Positions 34,828 to 48,400 of a stretch of DNA of 64,000 bases are shown piece after piece (position 1 is the stretch's first letter; every line of letters starts with the position of its first letter). Position numbers and translations under genes: made by a program. The DNA is taken from contig JAXBDG010000008.1 in NCBI GenBank assembly GCA_036320915.1, forward strand, positions 620,001 to 684,000, read 5' to 3'. The notes under the pieces were generated by a model. The model did not search any database. It was given only the letters and a program-made list of their open reading frames with translations, and was not told where the DNA came from. The DNA is from Linnemannia elongata (lineage: Eukaryota; Mortierellomycota; Mortierellomycetes; Mortierellales; Mortierellaceae).

Positions 34828-35378
34828 CCTACGACTGCAGCAGCAGTTGTTCCTGGGGGGTTGCTCTGATGGCTAAGGTTGGATGGGTGAAGTGTTGCTC
34901 CCAAAAAAAGTGTGAAAAAAAAAACGACCGGAAGGTGAAGTTGGTTTACAAGGCGGGTTCAGGGGTATGTTTGTTTGTTTGAACCTGCTAGCTTGTGTAA
35001 GTGTGTAAGTGCGTCCAGCCGTGACAAAAAAGAAATGAATGAAGAGTGATGGGAGGACGAGGTGAGAACTAAGGGATGGAAAAGGACAAAAGATGATGGA
35101 ACCACGTTTTAAGGTATGTTCCTGCAACACGTGACTCGAAAAAAGGGTCCGCTTTGCCAGGCGTGCTGACCTTCCTCTGCCAAGTGCAGCACACCTTTTT
35201 CATTCCACTCTCTCCACACTCCACACACATTCCTTACACACCTTCTGTACTTTTTTTGAAACAAGACACCTTCCCTCACATTACACAATACAGACAACAA
35301 AAAGAACCTTGCATGACAGCAAGACTTTCTTGACCACGAATAACATTTCGACCCTGCTGAACTCGCTTCGTAAACACC
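34828..35378. promoter_or_regulatory. Shared divergent intergenic region of dynein heavy chain and Vps15
   Basis: 551 bp between the two start codons, so both promoters and both leaders must fit here. No clear TATA box in consensus position was found for either gene. Open frames in the region are low-complexity. Confidence 0.55.
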
Positions 35379-38300
35379 ATGGGAAACTCAGTCTCAACCG
35401 TCACACCATCTGCCGCGACTGCTGGCATAGACTCCTACGTGAGCGAACTAGGAGATATCCACTATGACAAAAGGCAAGCAGGCCGTCTCCACCATGATTC
35501 CCACTTTGATTATACCATGTAATACACTGAAGCTTTGCTCTAACGTGCCTGACTTTTGTCCGTCTACCTACGATAGTCTAGGGAGCGCCAGGTTCATGAA
35601 GACCATCAGAGGCCGCCAGAGAGACGGAACTGTTGTTGTCAAGATATTCGTCAAGCCTGAATCTGGATACTCACTTAAACGGATAGCTAGGAAACTCAAT
35701 GGTAGACCCCACTTGCATAAAGGCGCCAATTGAACCAACAATGAAGGCGTACTTTCAATCGCGTACAGATTTTTAACCGTCAACTGCTCACCCCTGACAC
35801 AATAGAGGAACGCGACATCCTATCCGATGTCCCCAATGCCATTGCGTTCCAAAAGGTTCTGGAGACTGACCGAGCTGGATACTTGATCCGCCAATACTTC
35901 TTCAGCAGTCTTTACGACCGCATCAGGTACAGAGCTGCCCCCTCTACATGAACATTCCGATACTGTGTCATTCTCGCTCACATTATTCTAACCGTGCTTG
36001 TCCTTACTCCTTCGCCTTAAATAGTACTCGACCTTTCATGAACCTTATTGAGAAAAAGTGGGTGACCTACCAGCTTCTAAAGGGCCTCGCGGACTCGCAT
36101 GCCAGAAACGTAAGATGATGACTGCGTCATGAATGCAGGTATCATTAGAGAGGTTACGATTGCCTTGACTCTAAACTGACCTCAATATGCACTTGTCTAT
36201 TATAGGTTTACCATGGCGACATCAAGACGGAAAACTGTCTAATGACTTCATGGAACTGGGTTTATCTGAGTGACTTTGCCGGATACAAGCCAACCTTCTT
36301 GCCTGAGGTGAGAACTCGTTCAACTCGCAATGCAATTGAATGACGCCGGCCGCCCCATTTATCACGCCACTGACATGTTAACTCGGTATAATTGTAGGAC
36401 AACCCGGCAGACTTTTCATTCTTCTTTGATACCTCATCGCGGAGAACATGCTACCTCGCTCCAGAGAGATTTTACAAGCCAGGAGTCGACACTGAAAAAC
36501 AAAAACTGGCAGAGGATCCAGACAACATCTTTACAGGTCTGACAACGGCCATGGACATTTTTTCTATTGGGTATGTTCACGGACATGAACATTTATACTA
36601 TAAGGATATCAATATGACAAAGGAGCAGAACTGATAGCTTTTCTCCCTTTCGATATTAGATGTGTCATCGCGGAGCTCTTCTCGGAAGGCACGCCGATCT
36701 TCTCACTCTCGCAAATGTTCAAATATCGCAGTGGAGAATTCGATCCTACGCCCTACATCAATAAGATCGAGGATGACCATATCAAGGTACAACGAGTGTT
36801 CCATATTTGCACTGCAAATGTGACTATTATTTGCAATGACACTAATATTTTTATATTGATGTTCTTCTAGGCTTTAATCCGGCATATGATTCAGTTGGAT
36901 CCCTCGAAGAGATACAGTGCAGACCAGTACTTGGCGGAATGGTAAGTCAACTTGCTTGCAGCAGGAAGCAGGACATTTGAAATGAATTGCAGAACTCACA
37001 CACTTTGTCATCGCGTCGAAACAATAGGAGGGACCGTGCATTCCCAAAGTACTTTTACACGTTTCTTCACCAGTACATCCACTCGGTGACTGAATCTGCA
37101 GGTGAATCGTCCAATTCTGGAGCTATCGAGAGCGCGATCTTTCCCAACATTCAGGAACCTCAGACGCGGCGGCCCAAAACCGATGCGGACGAAAAAATTG
37201 AGCGCATCCATCACGACTTTGACAAGATCATGTTCTTCCTGGGGCTGAACCCACCGAGGTCTCCAGAAGCGAGCAGCTCCGATGCCGGTAAGGATACTTC
37301 CTCCGTTGCGCGAAGATAGGATATGTTCGATATCATAATAATACATTTTCTGATACATGAATCTACTTGCGTTGTTAGAAGGGTCTGTTGACGCGCTATC
37401 CAAGGGACTGGTAAGAACCACTTTTGCCAAGTCTATGCTAAGGTGCATACGTATACAGGGATCATTATACTAACCTATCATCATTGCTCCATTCTCTCAC
37501 AGACAACATTGGCCGTGGCGGACAAGCAGGCCATAAGCAAAGAAGACTCACAACATACCCCAAGTACGAGCCACTAGAGCATGAAGAAACATTGGATCAC
37601 GCGTCAGCATTGAACTGATATGAAGAAAGGAATTGACAATTGGCATCTTATATCGTCGTTCTGCTTAGACGAGGGAGCGCTCATCTTCCTCTCCTTACTG
37701 TGCTCTTCAATGAGAAATACGGCCTACCCCTCCTCCAGGATGAATGCTCTGGATATGCTGCTATCTATCGGCAGACACGTGGCAGACGACATCAAGCTGG
37801 ATCGGCTCGTGCCATACATCGTCTCTTGCTTGAGCGACGATGTGGCCCGAGTGAAGGCTCATGCCGTGAAGACCCTGGCCAAAATGGTAGGTCCTTTGTG
37901 TTCCTGGGACTATCTCGTTTAAATTCTCAAAACAGCGACATGCACATATCTAACCACGCTCTATGCTCTGCACATTTAACCGCGTAGCTGGATGAGGTTG
38001 AGACGCTGGATGTGATTAATGTCACGATTTTTCCGGAGTACATTCTGCCAGCACTGCAGTCATTTCCTCTGGACAAGGAGGTGCTTGTCAGATCGGCTTA
38101 CGCTGGATGCATCGCCCAATTTGCCCAGACTGCCATGCGCTACCTCGAGCTCGCGCAGGTAAGCTAGTGCTGACAAACGGATCGATTTTACTGGTGAATA
38201 ACGGTGGGTTACCGCGAGTTCACCTCGATTTAACTCATTGCTTCTCTCCTTCTTATAGCTGCTTAAAAACGACGGAGCATTTGCTGGAAACGAAGGAGAT

Positions 38301-41300
38301 GGGGATGCGGAAGGATCTCCATATGAAGTAAGTCGCCCTGTATGCAATAGTTCAATTCACCAGGTGATACACACCGGAACAAGACGACATGTACTAACAT
38401 CAGAATCTGCTTTCATTCTAGGCAACTTATGATTCAGCGCTGTCCGACCTCCAGGCGACCATCGAGGACCAGATTCGGATACTGTTGGTTGACCCAGACA
38501 GCAGTGTTAAGCGAGCCTTGCTTTCAGATATGACTTCGCTCTGTATCTTCCTGGGCAAGCAACGAGTGGACGACGTGCTTCTGTCACACATGATCACATA
38601 TCTCAACGGACGCGACTGGATGCTTCGCAGGTACATAACTTGCTGATACTGGATAACCTGCATGAATCTTTTTCGATCAATACTCACCTGTATCATTTCT
38701 ATGTTTCAATTAGCGCATTTTTCGAGAGCATCGTTGGCGTTGGGACATTTGTAGGAGGTCGCAGTCTTGAAGAATACATCTTGCCGCTCATGGTCCAAGC
38801 CCTGACTGGTAAAAGTCTAACGCTTGACTCCTGTGCTACACCCCATATCCTTGAACATCTGCATGTACCTAAAAGCGTTACTAACTTGTCGCCGTTTCAA
38901 TTCAATTAGATTCGGAGGAATTTGTGGTAGAGAAGGTGCTCAAGTCACTGGCCAGTCTGTGCGACTTGGGCCTGTTCCAGAAAATGGCCATCTGGGATCT
39001 CGTTGGAGTTGTCGCGCCTCTGCTTTGCCACCCAAACCTCTGGATCCGCTATGGTGCCATTGGGTTTATTGCATCGACATCTCAACGCCTCCCAGTCGCG
39101 GATATCTGGTGCATGATTTACCCCATCATCCGGCCCTTCATGCGGTCAGATGTTGGAGAGGTCAATGAGCTTCACTTGAGAGAGAACGTCAAGCCACCAC
39201 TCAGCCGTAATGTATTTGAGAGCTCGATTCAGTGGGCAGCTGTGGCTAACAGGACGTCATTCTGGCCAGTCCGCGATCGGCCAGCTGCCACGCGGTCCAT
39301 CTCTGTTTCCTCGAGCCATTCTCTGACTGTTCCGCTGGATCTACAGTCGGGGCGTGCCAATGAGCCAACGCCGCTGTTCGTGGTTGTCAAGTCATCAGAG
39401 TACGTTGGTTTGACTGCAGGTTTATGTCCAGAAACTGAAATTTTGGATGCAATAATTGACTTCAACGCTTTTGTTACTATTAGAGATGAAAAGTACCTCG
39501 ACAAACTTCGGTCGATTGGAATGACACAAGACGATGAATACAAGCTCACTGCGATGAGGGAGTACATTTGGAAGCTTTCTCGTTCCCGTCAAAATGCTAG
39601 ACCCAAAGGACGCGACGATGAGCCTCCAGGTGTTACTAAGGTACAACATATTAGACTGCTTCGTTCGTATCCATCAAAGCGCCCGTTTCTGTTGCTCACG
39701 GGCTCCTTATTTTGTTCTTGGCTTACGTAATAGGACGGCAGTGTCGACCTTCAGCAGATAGGCATCACTCCAGTTACAGTCTTCCTCTCGCCCGACCTCA
39801 TCGAGAAGGACTTTGGCTCAACGCGTGCCTATCCAAGGGTATGTTTTAACTTTACCAGGCTGTTCGTACGGTTGAGACTAGACTCAACGTACTAATATCA
39901 CCCCACCCTGTGTCGAATAGATGAACAAGACGAAAGCATATGACAGCTCATTGCTCCACCCTCATCGAAAGATTGTAAAGTCCAGCACTACAGGAAATAT
40001 GCCGCGGATATCCAGCGAAAGCACCATCTTCAGCGCTACCAGGACCAAGGATAGCTCAACTACATCCATCTACGAAGGCACCCCTTACGATCCTTCAGCA
40101 TTGGGAAGCACAGCAGCCAACTTGTACCTGCAATCGGCCTCAGACCGTCAGTCAACAGCCTCCTTTGCATCCTCAATTGCGCCTAGCTCCTTCCAGGCGT
40201 CTAGCTTTGGCCAGAACATTGCACATTCGTTGCCCAACAGTCCTGAAACCGCCAGGGTGCGGTCGTTGACGTCCAATATTGTCCTTGACAAGAACGCGAA
40301 ACGGACGCGGATCCTGCTGACTCCTGGTAGCACTGTTACGTCAGAGACTGGAAAGGCCGCTGCTGCGACGAGCATGAGCGAGACCAACGCGCAGGGAACG
40401 ATCGAGCTACCAGCCAATGAGCGGACTGTTCAAGACGTGATTGCGGGCTCGGGAGTTGACATGCCCAAACCCAACTCACCTCCTTGGCAAGCTCAATTCG
40501 ATGACTCTTATTCGGGATTACACGGTCTGGATGGACGTGGACCGGACGCGTTTGGAATGGCTGCATTCAATCATTCTGTTGATGGCGGCAAGAGAAACCT
40601 TGCCGAACTCTTGGTCCACCAGACTCTCAAGGTCTTCCAATCGCCAACGCATGAATTTGGTCCAACTGTACTCCCTCTTTCGGAGCAACGTCGTCTCAAC
40701 CGGAACAATTCACAGACGGTCCGGAGTCAGTGGCGACCTAAGGGCATTTTGGTGGCGCATCTGGCTGAACACAAGGCTGCTGTAAACCAGATCTGCGTGT
40801 CGCCCGACCACAACTTTTTTGTATCTTGCTCAGACGATGGCTCGGTCAAGATCTGGGATACTGCTCGTCTGGAAAAGAATGTCACCAACAGGGCGAGAAT
40901 GTCCTACAACTCCATCGGTAAGAACAAGCGTATTTTGATAACGATATAACATTCAGGTGGCACTGATTGTAAGAAAAAGCCGATTAACGCCTGCTTTTGA
41001 CCTCTTCTAAACTGTTACCTAGGCGGCAAGGTAACGTGCATGTCCTTCATCGAAAACACACATAGCGTTGCCGCAGCCTCAGACAATGGCTCGATCCACG
41101 TCTTCCGGGTACATTACATCTCGAGTGGAAAGTACGGCAAGTGCGAAACTGTACGCAAGATTACTCTCAACAACGAGTATGCCGTAACCATGGAGCACTA
41201 TCACACAGGTAACTTCAATTGCTCCTTTTAATTTACACTTTGCTCGTTCATGCTACAAAGACAAAGGGTATTCAACTACGTTTTAACTTTTTTCATGGTA

Positions 41301-42378
41301 CATAGAATCACAATCACTCTTAGTGTACGCGACAAACCGTGGCAATATCTATGCGCTTGAGTTGGGCACCATGCGGCCAGCCTGGCAGTTGAGCAACAAC
41401 ATCTCGCACGGTAAGATATCGTACTTCTTACGCCGTGTCTGAAAGCTACTTGCTTGTTAGCTGTCAACTCATCCAAAATACCTTCCATATACATAGGAGT
41501 CATCACGGCAATGGTAATTGATCGCCGCAAGTCATGGTTGCTTGTAGGCACCAACCGAGGCGTGTTGACCTTGTGGGATCTCCGGTTCATGATCTCCATC
41601 CGCTCGTGGGTTCACCCAACCAAATCTAGGATCAGCCGTCTGGTCATTCAACCACCACCACAACTGAACGGCGAGAAACCGATAGACTACAAGGATCGGA
41701 TCATTGTCGCCTCTGGCAAGAATGAAGTCTCAGTCTGGGACATCGAACAGAACGAATGTCTCGAGATCTTTGGGGTCCGGAACGCCGATGACAAGAAGGC
41801 ACTCTCGTTTGATAGTTTCAAGGCGATCGAACCTCTCTCGGGAAGCGAGCTGTTACGGAACTCGTTCACGTCTAATGACTCGAATGTTTCGTCGGACCAG
41901 AGTGTTCATGCGGTGATCTTTCCTACGGACTGCGAGTATATGATCACTGCGGGTGCGGATCGAAAGATTCGGTACTGGGAGAAGAGTCGTATTGAGCTGT
42001 CGTTTGTCATTAGTGGGCATGATCCTCAAGACCAACTACCCAAATACGCGTAAGTTTCATGTGTCTGTTTCCTTTTATCTTGTTCAGCTCGGTCTCTACG
42101 GCAATCTTCTTATCTTGGATACTAACGATGGTTGAACTTTCCTCCTGCATTGACACAACAGCAAGCAAAGGATTGAGGGACTCCCAGTGCACTACGAAGT
42201 GACCCCTGTCCCGCCTGCAAAGCCTAGACCTACTGGACGCAACAACGCCATTACCGCCCAGCAACAACAGCTACTTCGAAACCACCTTGACGCAATTATG
42301 GACATTGCATTAACAGAGCTCCCCTGCATGCTGCTCATATCTGGCGATCGCGATGGAGTCATCAAGGTCTTCAGTTAG
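35379..42378 (+). CDS. VPS15: Vps15, regulatory kinase of the class III PI3-kinase complex
   Basis: Twenty-four exons from 35379-35473 to 42162-42378; 1,607 aa. Vps15 is the membrane-anchored pseudokinase-like partner of Vps34 in autophagy and endosomal sorting. MGNSVS fits an N-myristoylation site. The kinase domain (about residues 30-330) has ARFMKTIR, the catalytic loop HGDIKTEN, and DFAGYKP in place of DFG. A HEAT-repeat region follows (about 400-880: [29 protein letters not shown]). The C-terminal WD40 propeller (about 1180-1607) contains [20 protein letters not shown] and [12 protein letters not shown] at the end. Exon 1 ends AAAAG|GCAAGC, a GC-AG intron (35474-35576). The intron at 39400-39483 is 84 nt without stop codons, so unspliced mRNA would still be in frame. 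It is head to head with dynein and convergent with INTS11. Confidence 0.95.
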
Positions 42379-42942
42379 TCAGGAATAAAATTCTCAAATC
42401 ACATCACATCAATTTTTTTTTTTCTGAAAAATCATGTTTGACATTAAAGGCAAGAAAAAAAACCTTGCGTGTGACTACAACCATACCCTTTGTTATTCTG
42501 TAGTTCACCGGCATTTCTCCAGGAAAGGAAAGTAGTTGAAAAGAAACGTGGTGAGGCACAAAGGGGTGCTTGACACGCGAAAGCTAATATCTGACGCGTA
42601 GCAAAGGGTTCTCATCACCCAGTCAATCTCTTCCTTGGCACCACACCCTCTGCACTGATCTTGATTTTGATCTCTCTGCGCCTGTGCGGTCCCCCTAACA
42701 CAGCCACGATTCCACCTCCCTTAACCTGGGAAGTGCACTTCTGCGGAAATCAATTACAACAGGGGAAAGACAAGGACGAACAAACAGGGACACTGCCCAG
42801 TCTACCTCTCGAAATACAGATAGAGGTAAAAAGGAAGGAGAGGGAAGGAGGAAAATGACAAGGGAGGATAGGAGAAAATGGCCGTATGTTTTTAGTAATT
42901 GATATGTACAAAGTGGAGTGGTTGCAACAATGAGCAGCTTAT
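42379..42942. other. Convergent spacer between Vps15 and INTS11
   Basis: About 560 bp with the 3' ends of both genes. It is A-rich and contains GAATAAAA just after the Vps15 stop. No gene is supported. Confidence 0.6.
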
Positions 42943-45074
42943 TTAGCGGTTGGCTGAAAGAGCGAGGGTGACGATGGACAAGACGCGTGTAGCAAGGTCC
43001 TCGTCGCGGTAGTCCCATCCGACGAGCAAACCACCACGCTCAAACTCATCCTTGTCTGTGGGAGCACGGATCTTGACAGAGCGGATCGCAATCGAGTCAT
43101 CCTCCACCTCCCGCACGACCTTGATTTGCTTTCCAATCGATCTCTCCAGCGCAACGTGGACAAGGCTCAATGCGAACCTATCCGAATCCCACTCCTGATA
43201 CAAGTCACCAGCTTGGCTCTCGTCCTTGTCCGTATCCATGGCTGTGCTGCCTTGTTGTATTTCAATCGACTCTGCATTTTCGACTGCCCGACGAAGAGCC
43301 GTGGCGTTGTATGCTTTCCGAACCTCAAAACGGACCTTGTGGTTGGCCATGCCAACTTTTTCAAGAACTTCGTCAGCATCCTCGAGACGGATGGGCTTGC
43401 CATCATCCATAACAAGCATTCCTTGAATCAAAACCTTGTCTCTGGGTCGGATGTCCGCTGGCGTCTTGACATCCGATTGCTCCGAGTTGTCATCAGAGCT
43501 GCTGTGCTCTGGGCTGCTGGAGGTGGTCATTCCTGGGTCCTGAGTTTCAGTCTGGCGGATCAAATGTTGCTTGAGTAGACTGGCCGACATCTCGATGGGG
43601 ATCACATGGGAGGTCTCGATGCTGACAGTCGTTCCGTTCGCAGGGTCAAAGCAAGGAATGCCAAACTCGGTCATAATCCTGGACTTGAGGAAACCCATCG
43701 AGCTCTTCTCGCCGTGGACCAAGACCACATTCTTTGCATCGCACTGTCGAATGAGCTGCATGATTCCCTTGGCGTCGGCGTGGGCACTGAACGACAGATT
43801 CTTGACCTGAAGATTGACCTCAATCGTAGTGAACGAGTCCGTTTTGATGTGTTTCTCTCCTGCCAAAACCTTGGATCCGACTGTACCCGCCACACAGAAA
43901 CCAGGCATGATGACCATGTTCTTGGGATCTGGAGCCCACTTCTTGAAAAGTTCCAATGACGTTCCGCTGTGAAGCATTCCTGGAGTCGCAAACACGACCA
44001 TAGGTCCAGGGTTGTCAATGTAGGCACGATCCCAGGCACGAATGTGCTTGAAGTCGAACATATTGCGGTGAACAAAAGTGCTCTTGATCTTTTCGTTGGT
44101 CCAGTTGATGAATAGTCGATAAAAGTGATTGGCCTTCTCCGTGAGTCCTGCCGAGAAGTAGATGGGCACCCTAAGGTCCATGCGCTCCCAATAGGTTTCG
44201 ATCAGAATACAGAGTTCCTGAGCACGACCGAGAGCAAAGACGGGGATGATGACGTTTCCTCCTCCGGCAACACAATCGTGGACCTTCTTCAAAAAGTCTC
44301 GCTCTCTCGATCTCTTGGAGTCTCGAATAGTGGTGGCGTAGGTCGATTCTGTGATGAGGACATCGGGCTTGACCTTGTCAATCCAGGCACTTCCAAGATG
44401 TCGATCCGGTGTCATGTTGTAGTCTCCCGTATAGACCAGAGACTCCTCGCCGACTCGGATGTAGAACATGGCAGCACCGAGGACATGCCCAGCATAGTAG
44501 GCGCAGATCTCGAGGTCATCGTCGACCATGATGGTTTGGTGAAGGTTGACGGCAATGACCTTCTTCATACAATTCTTGATGTCCTGGCTGGTGAAGAAGT
44601 TGCGCTCGCCCTTTTTGTCGACTGTGATCTTGCGGTAATCCTCCAGTAGAATGGGACAGATGGCCTTGGTTGGATGGGTCATGTAAATGTTGCCGTCGTA
44701 TCCGCACATCTCGGTAAAGAAGGGAAGGGCTCCGCAGTGGTCCAAGTGAAAGTGACTAATGATCACACAGTCCAGCATTTCTGTAAAGTCGCCCGTCTTT
44801 GAAATGTACGAAAAGTCGGGGAACCTGCGTTCATCTACAACATGAAGAAGGTATAGAGTTGATTAATTCTCTTGAAGGGTACAGGATGGCAGTAAAGTTG
44901 ATTCGCCATTAACTCGAAGAAAAAACCGAGCGCGTGCTGTCTGTTGAGCAACTTACCGTTGAAACCCATGTGCATGCCACAATCGAGCATGATGTTTTTT
45001 CCTCCGATGGTGACGAGGATACAGCTCCTGCCGACGTCCTGTCCTGCGCCGAGGGGTACGATCTGGATGGTCAT
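42943..45074 (-). CDS. INTS11: Integrator complex subunit 11-type RNA endonuclease (CPSF73-like)
   Basis: Two exons on the minus strand, 45074-44957 and 44834-42943; 669 aa. It is a metallo-beta-lactamase/beta-CASP endonuclease. The N-terminus [15 protein letters not shown], then [11 protein letters not shown] and [11 protein letters not shown], is characteristic of INTS11 rather than Ysh1/CPSF73, which lacks the MHMGFN-RRFPDF stretch. All metal ligands are visible: [40 protein letters not shown] and VLVHGE. The C-terminal ~200 residues carry a Ser/Asp-rich linker and a compact domain that would pair with an INTS9-like partner. In animals INTS11 cuts nascent snRNA and attenuates paused transcripts; the role in fungi is not established to my knowledge. 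It is head to head with the CM1 protein. Confidence 0.93.
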
Positions 45075-45473
45075 TGTTGCTTTGCTGTTGGCTTGGTGCG
45101 TGTGAGCGAGTGAGTGGAGGCTGGAACAAGAAGGACAAGGAGAGAAAAGTGCAGCCAGTCAAGGGTCTCCTTTTATGATGTCCATACTGAGGGTGGCTTG
45201 TGCGATTCTTCATTCCCTCCAATTTTTGTTTGCCCTGAACTGAGCGCTGCAGCAGTGAGAAAGCAAGGAGAGAAGGACCTTTTTTCTTTGTCCCACTTCT
45301 TATTCTCACTCCTATCACTTCACCTCCTTTCCCTCACCACCGCTTACCCCTTCCTTCTCATTCACCTTACTCTCTCTTTTCCTACTCTCTCACTTCCTGT
45401 CTTCCTGTGGGGCAACTAAACAACCACAGCTCAACCTGCAGCATTGTCTAAAGGAACTCTGAACCTGCCCCTC
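45075..45473. promoter_or_regulatory. Shared divergent intergenic region of INTS11 and the CM1 coiled-coil gene
   Basis: 399 bp between the start codons. It is CT-rich near the + strand gene. A frame extending upstream of 45474 begins with TTG at 45444, so the first ATG (45474) was taken as the start of the + gene. Confidence 0.55.
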
Positions 45474-48400
45474 ATGGAGCACGGCAAGTGGACTGCATCG
45501 CCAGAACAGTCCCTTCTACTCCGCCAAAGCATCCATGGACTTGTCGACGACGACGAGGAAGGAGAGGAATCCCGACTCGACTTTAACTTTGATGCCATTG
45601 ACGCCGATATCGACCTGGACGACTCTGTTAGGAGTAACCCTCGTATGAGTGCTCTCAGCGGACATGTGAGCTCGGCTGGAATGACTGACACCAGCGAGGG
45701 ACCCAAGCCCCGCAAGACCATTGACCGCTGGAGCGCAGGCACCGGAAAACCAGCAGCCATGACTCTGAAAGAGCAAGAAAGGGTAATGCACACTTCAAAT
45801 CTATTTGCATTGTTACTCTGGAATATCATTTTTATCTGCAAAAGTATGTGATTAACACTAACTTTACTGGTGCCTCATTTGACTTTGATATACTGTTCAA
45901 TAGATTATTGATGAACTCAAGAAGGAGGGCTTTGAGCTTAAGCTCAAGATTTTCTTTCTGGAGGAGCGTCTGGCAAAGATCTCTCCGGAGCACGTTGACC
46001 AGGCTCTGCAGGAGGTACACTCACATTACATCAATTGCTGGATCGCATGTAACTCAGTTATTCAGTTGGGACCGTTGGAAATACTAATAATGCTTCATGC
46101 TTATTTTGGCCACGCAAAATAGAACATTGATATGAAGGTCAAGCTTCAGACCATGTACTCGGAATTGAAACAATACAAGCGCCTGCTCATGGAGGCCCAC
46201 GCTGCCATCGAGGCGCTCCAGGCACAGAGGAACTCTGATCTCCAAAACAGAATGACAGAGGAGCAGGAGGAAGAATACAGGAATGCTATAGCAGAGGCTT
46301 TGGACCTCAAGAATTCCCTCAAACAGCTCACCCAACGGATAGCATCGTTGGAGCAGCTGCTAAAATCCAAGGATGCCGAGCTGGAGCAGCTTCAATCACG
46401 CCTCGGAGAACTGGGTTCGCAGGCGAATACCATCGAAGAGCTGAGGGAACTGAACGCACGATACGAAGGAGAACTTGAGGAACTCCACGAGCAACTCATT
46501 GAGATCCAGCAGAACGAATCTCGACTGATGGAAAAATCAAGGGTGGAAGAAGGGTGGGAGGCGCGGTGTCGTGAGCTGGAGAAGGAACTCAACGCTTCTC
46601 AGGGACATCGTTCCCAGCTGGAAAAGGTATGGTTAGTTGGCCTGACATTTGCTTGTTTTGCGACTGTAGATTTTAGTGCAGTACTATTGACGCGTTTTTT
46701 CTCTAATTATTTATAGGAGCTGTCGTTGACCCAGGCCGACAAGGCGGCGCTCGAGGAAGAGATGAACTTGCAACTTGAACTGCACAGGGATGAACTGTCC
46801 AAGGCCAAGATTGATGCAGCAGAACTCTCGAACCAGCTTGAGAATGAACGGGAGCAGATGCACCAAATTCAGGAGATGCACGCGAACGATATGAACACAC
46901 TCTCAGAGCGCTGGACTTTGGACCGTCAGCAGATGCGAGAGCAGATATCAGACATGACCTTGGATATTGATGAGCTGCGAAAGGCGAACGATCAGCTTGA
47001 AGCCCATGTTCAGGATTTGATGGCCATGCGGGATGAAGAGGCTAACCGGCACGATCAAGAGCTGGGAGACCTTGTAGGAGAGTTCGAGGACAAGGAGATG
47101 GAGTTGGCGCGTGCGCAGGAGGAACTCCGAAACATTGAGGACCTGTTGCAGGCGAGGGATGCCAGGATTTCAGAACTCTTGGATAAAATCGACCAGCTTG
47201 AGATGGAAAGACGAGAAGCTGATGCCGTCCATGACGAAGTTGTCAGCAGCATCAAATCGGTAAGTAGGCGATGCTGACTTCTTAAATGTCATGTCGTAAG
47301 GCAGTACATGTTCTAACGAAGAACGCCGCCGTTGAATCTACTTCATTCCATCATGCTGTAGAAAATGATGTCTGGCTCCATGGCGAATCTGCAAAAAGGA
47401 ACTGTGTCTCACCAGGACTTTCAGCTGGTGTCAGAGGAGTTGGCTTTGATCGAGCAAGAGAACAGGACACTCCAAATTCAACTTCGCGCCGCGATTGACC
47501 AGAAGGTTGCCCTCGAGAAATCGAGCCGGGACAGAGATTCAGATGCGTTCAATCAATGGAAGAATGAGAGGCAGCAACTCGAACTCGAATATGCCGAAAG
47601 AATTGAGCAGCTTCAAGAAGTAAGTTTGATTGGGTGTTTCATCGACTGACGACGTCCTATCTTCTGCCACCAGAAAATTGACAGACCTGCTGACTTTTTC
47701 TTTCCTTTGTCTCAGAAACTTGCGGCAGCGTCGGATCAGATTGCAGAGCTCTCCAACGATCTGAATGACCGGGAAGGTCACCTGCAGTTTTATGAAGAGA
47801 AGCTGGCCCAGGCGGCCAGGGATTCCAAGGACGTCGAAGAACGCTATGAAGAAATGGAACTCAGACTCAGCTCGGTACGTTCACTGCCTGGACTTTACGA
47901 AAGCATGATACTGGCCGGTTGAAACCATGATTCTAATGATTGTCGTTTGTATTGTGCCAATTAGGATTTGGAGGCAACAACAGCAGAATTAGTGGAGCTC
48001 CGCAAGGAATTTGAGCAGATCAGGGCAAACCGCGTTGAAAAGAGCGACCTTCTGCACTCCAGAACCAACGAAGTGGATCGCCTGGTAAGCTCAATGTCCA
48101 TTTTTTTTTTTTCTCTCTCGAGAACAGCTTTGGGACACATTATTAACACGGCACATTATTTCAACGTAGAATATCAAGGCTAGGAAACTGAATGTCACTG
48201 TGGCGGCGATGGAGGACGAGAAGGAACAGATGGAGACTGCACTACGCGACAGGGCGACTACCATTGCGATGTTGAAGTCGCGTTTGACGGAATTGGAAAT
48301 GCAAGTGTCTAAGAAACAGAGAGACGAAGACATCTCGGGTGAGACTTCGAAGAGTGACCTTGTGGAACGCAACTCCCTCCTCCTAACTGTTCTTCAACAC

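Noticed and set aside
45444..45473. Upstream extension of the CM1 protein starting at TTG
   Set aside because: A nuclear fungal gene would start at ATG; the first in-frame ATG is 45474.
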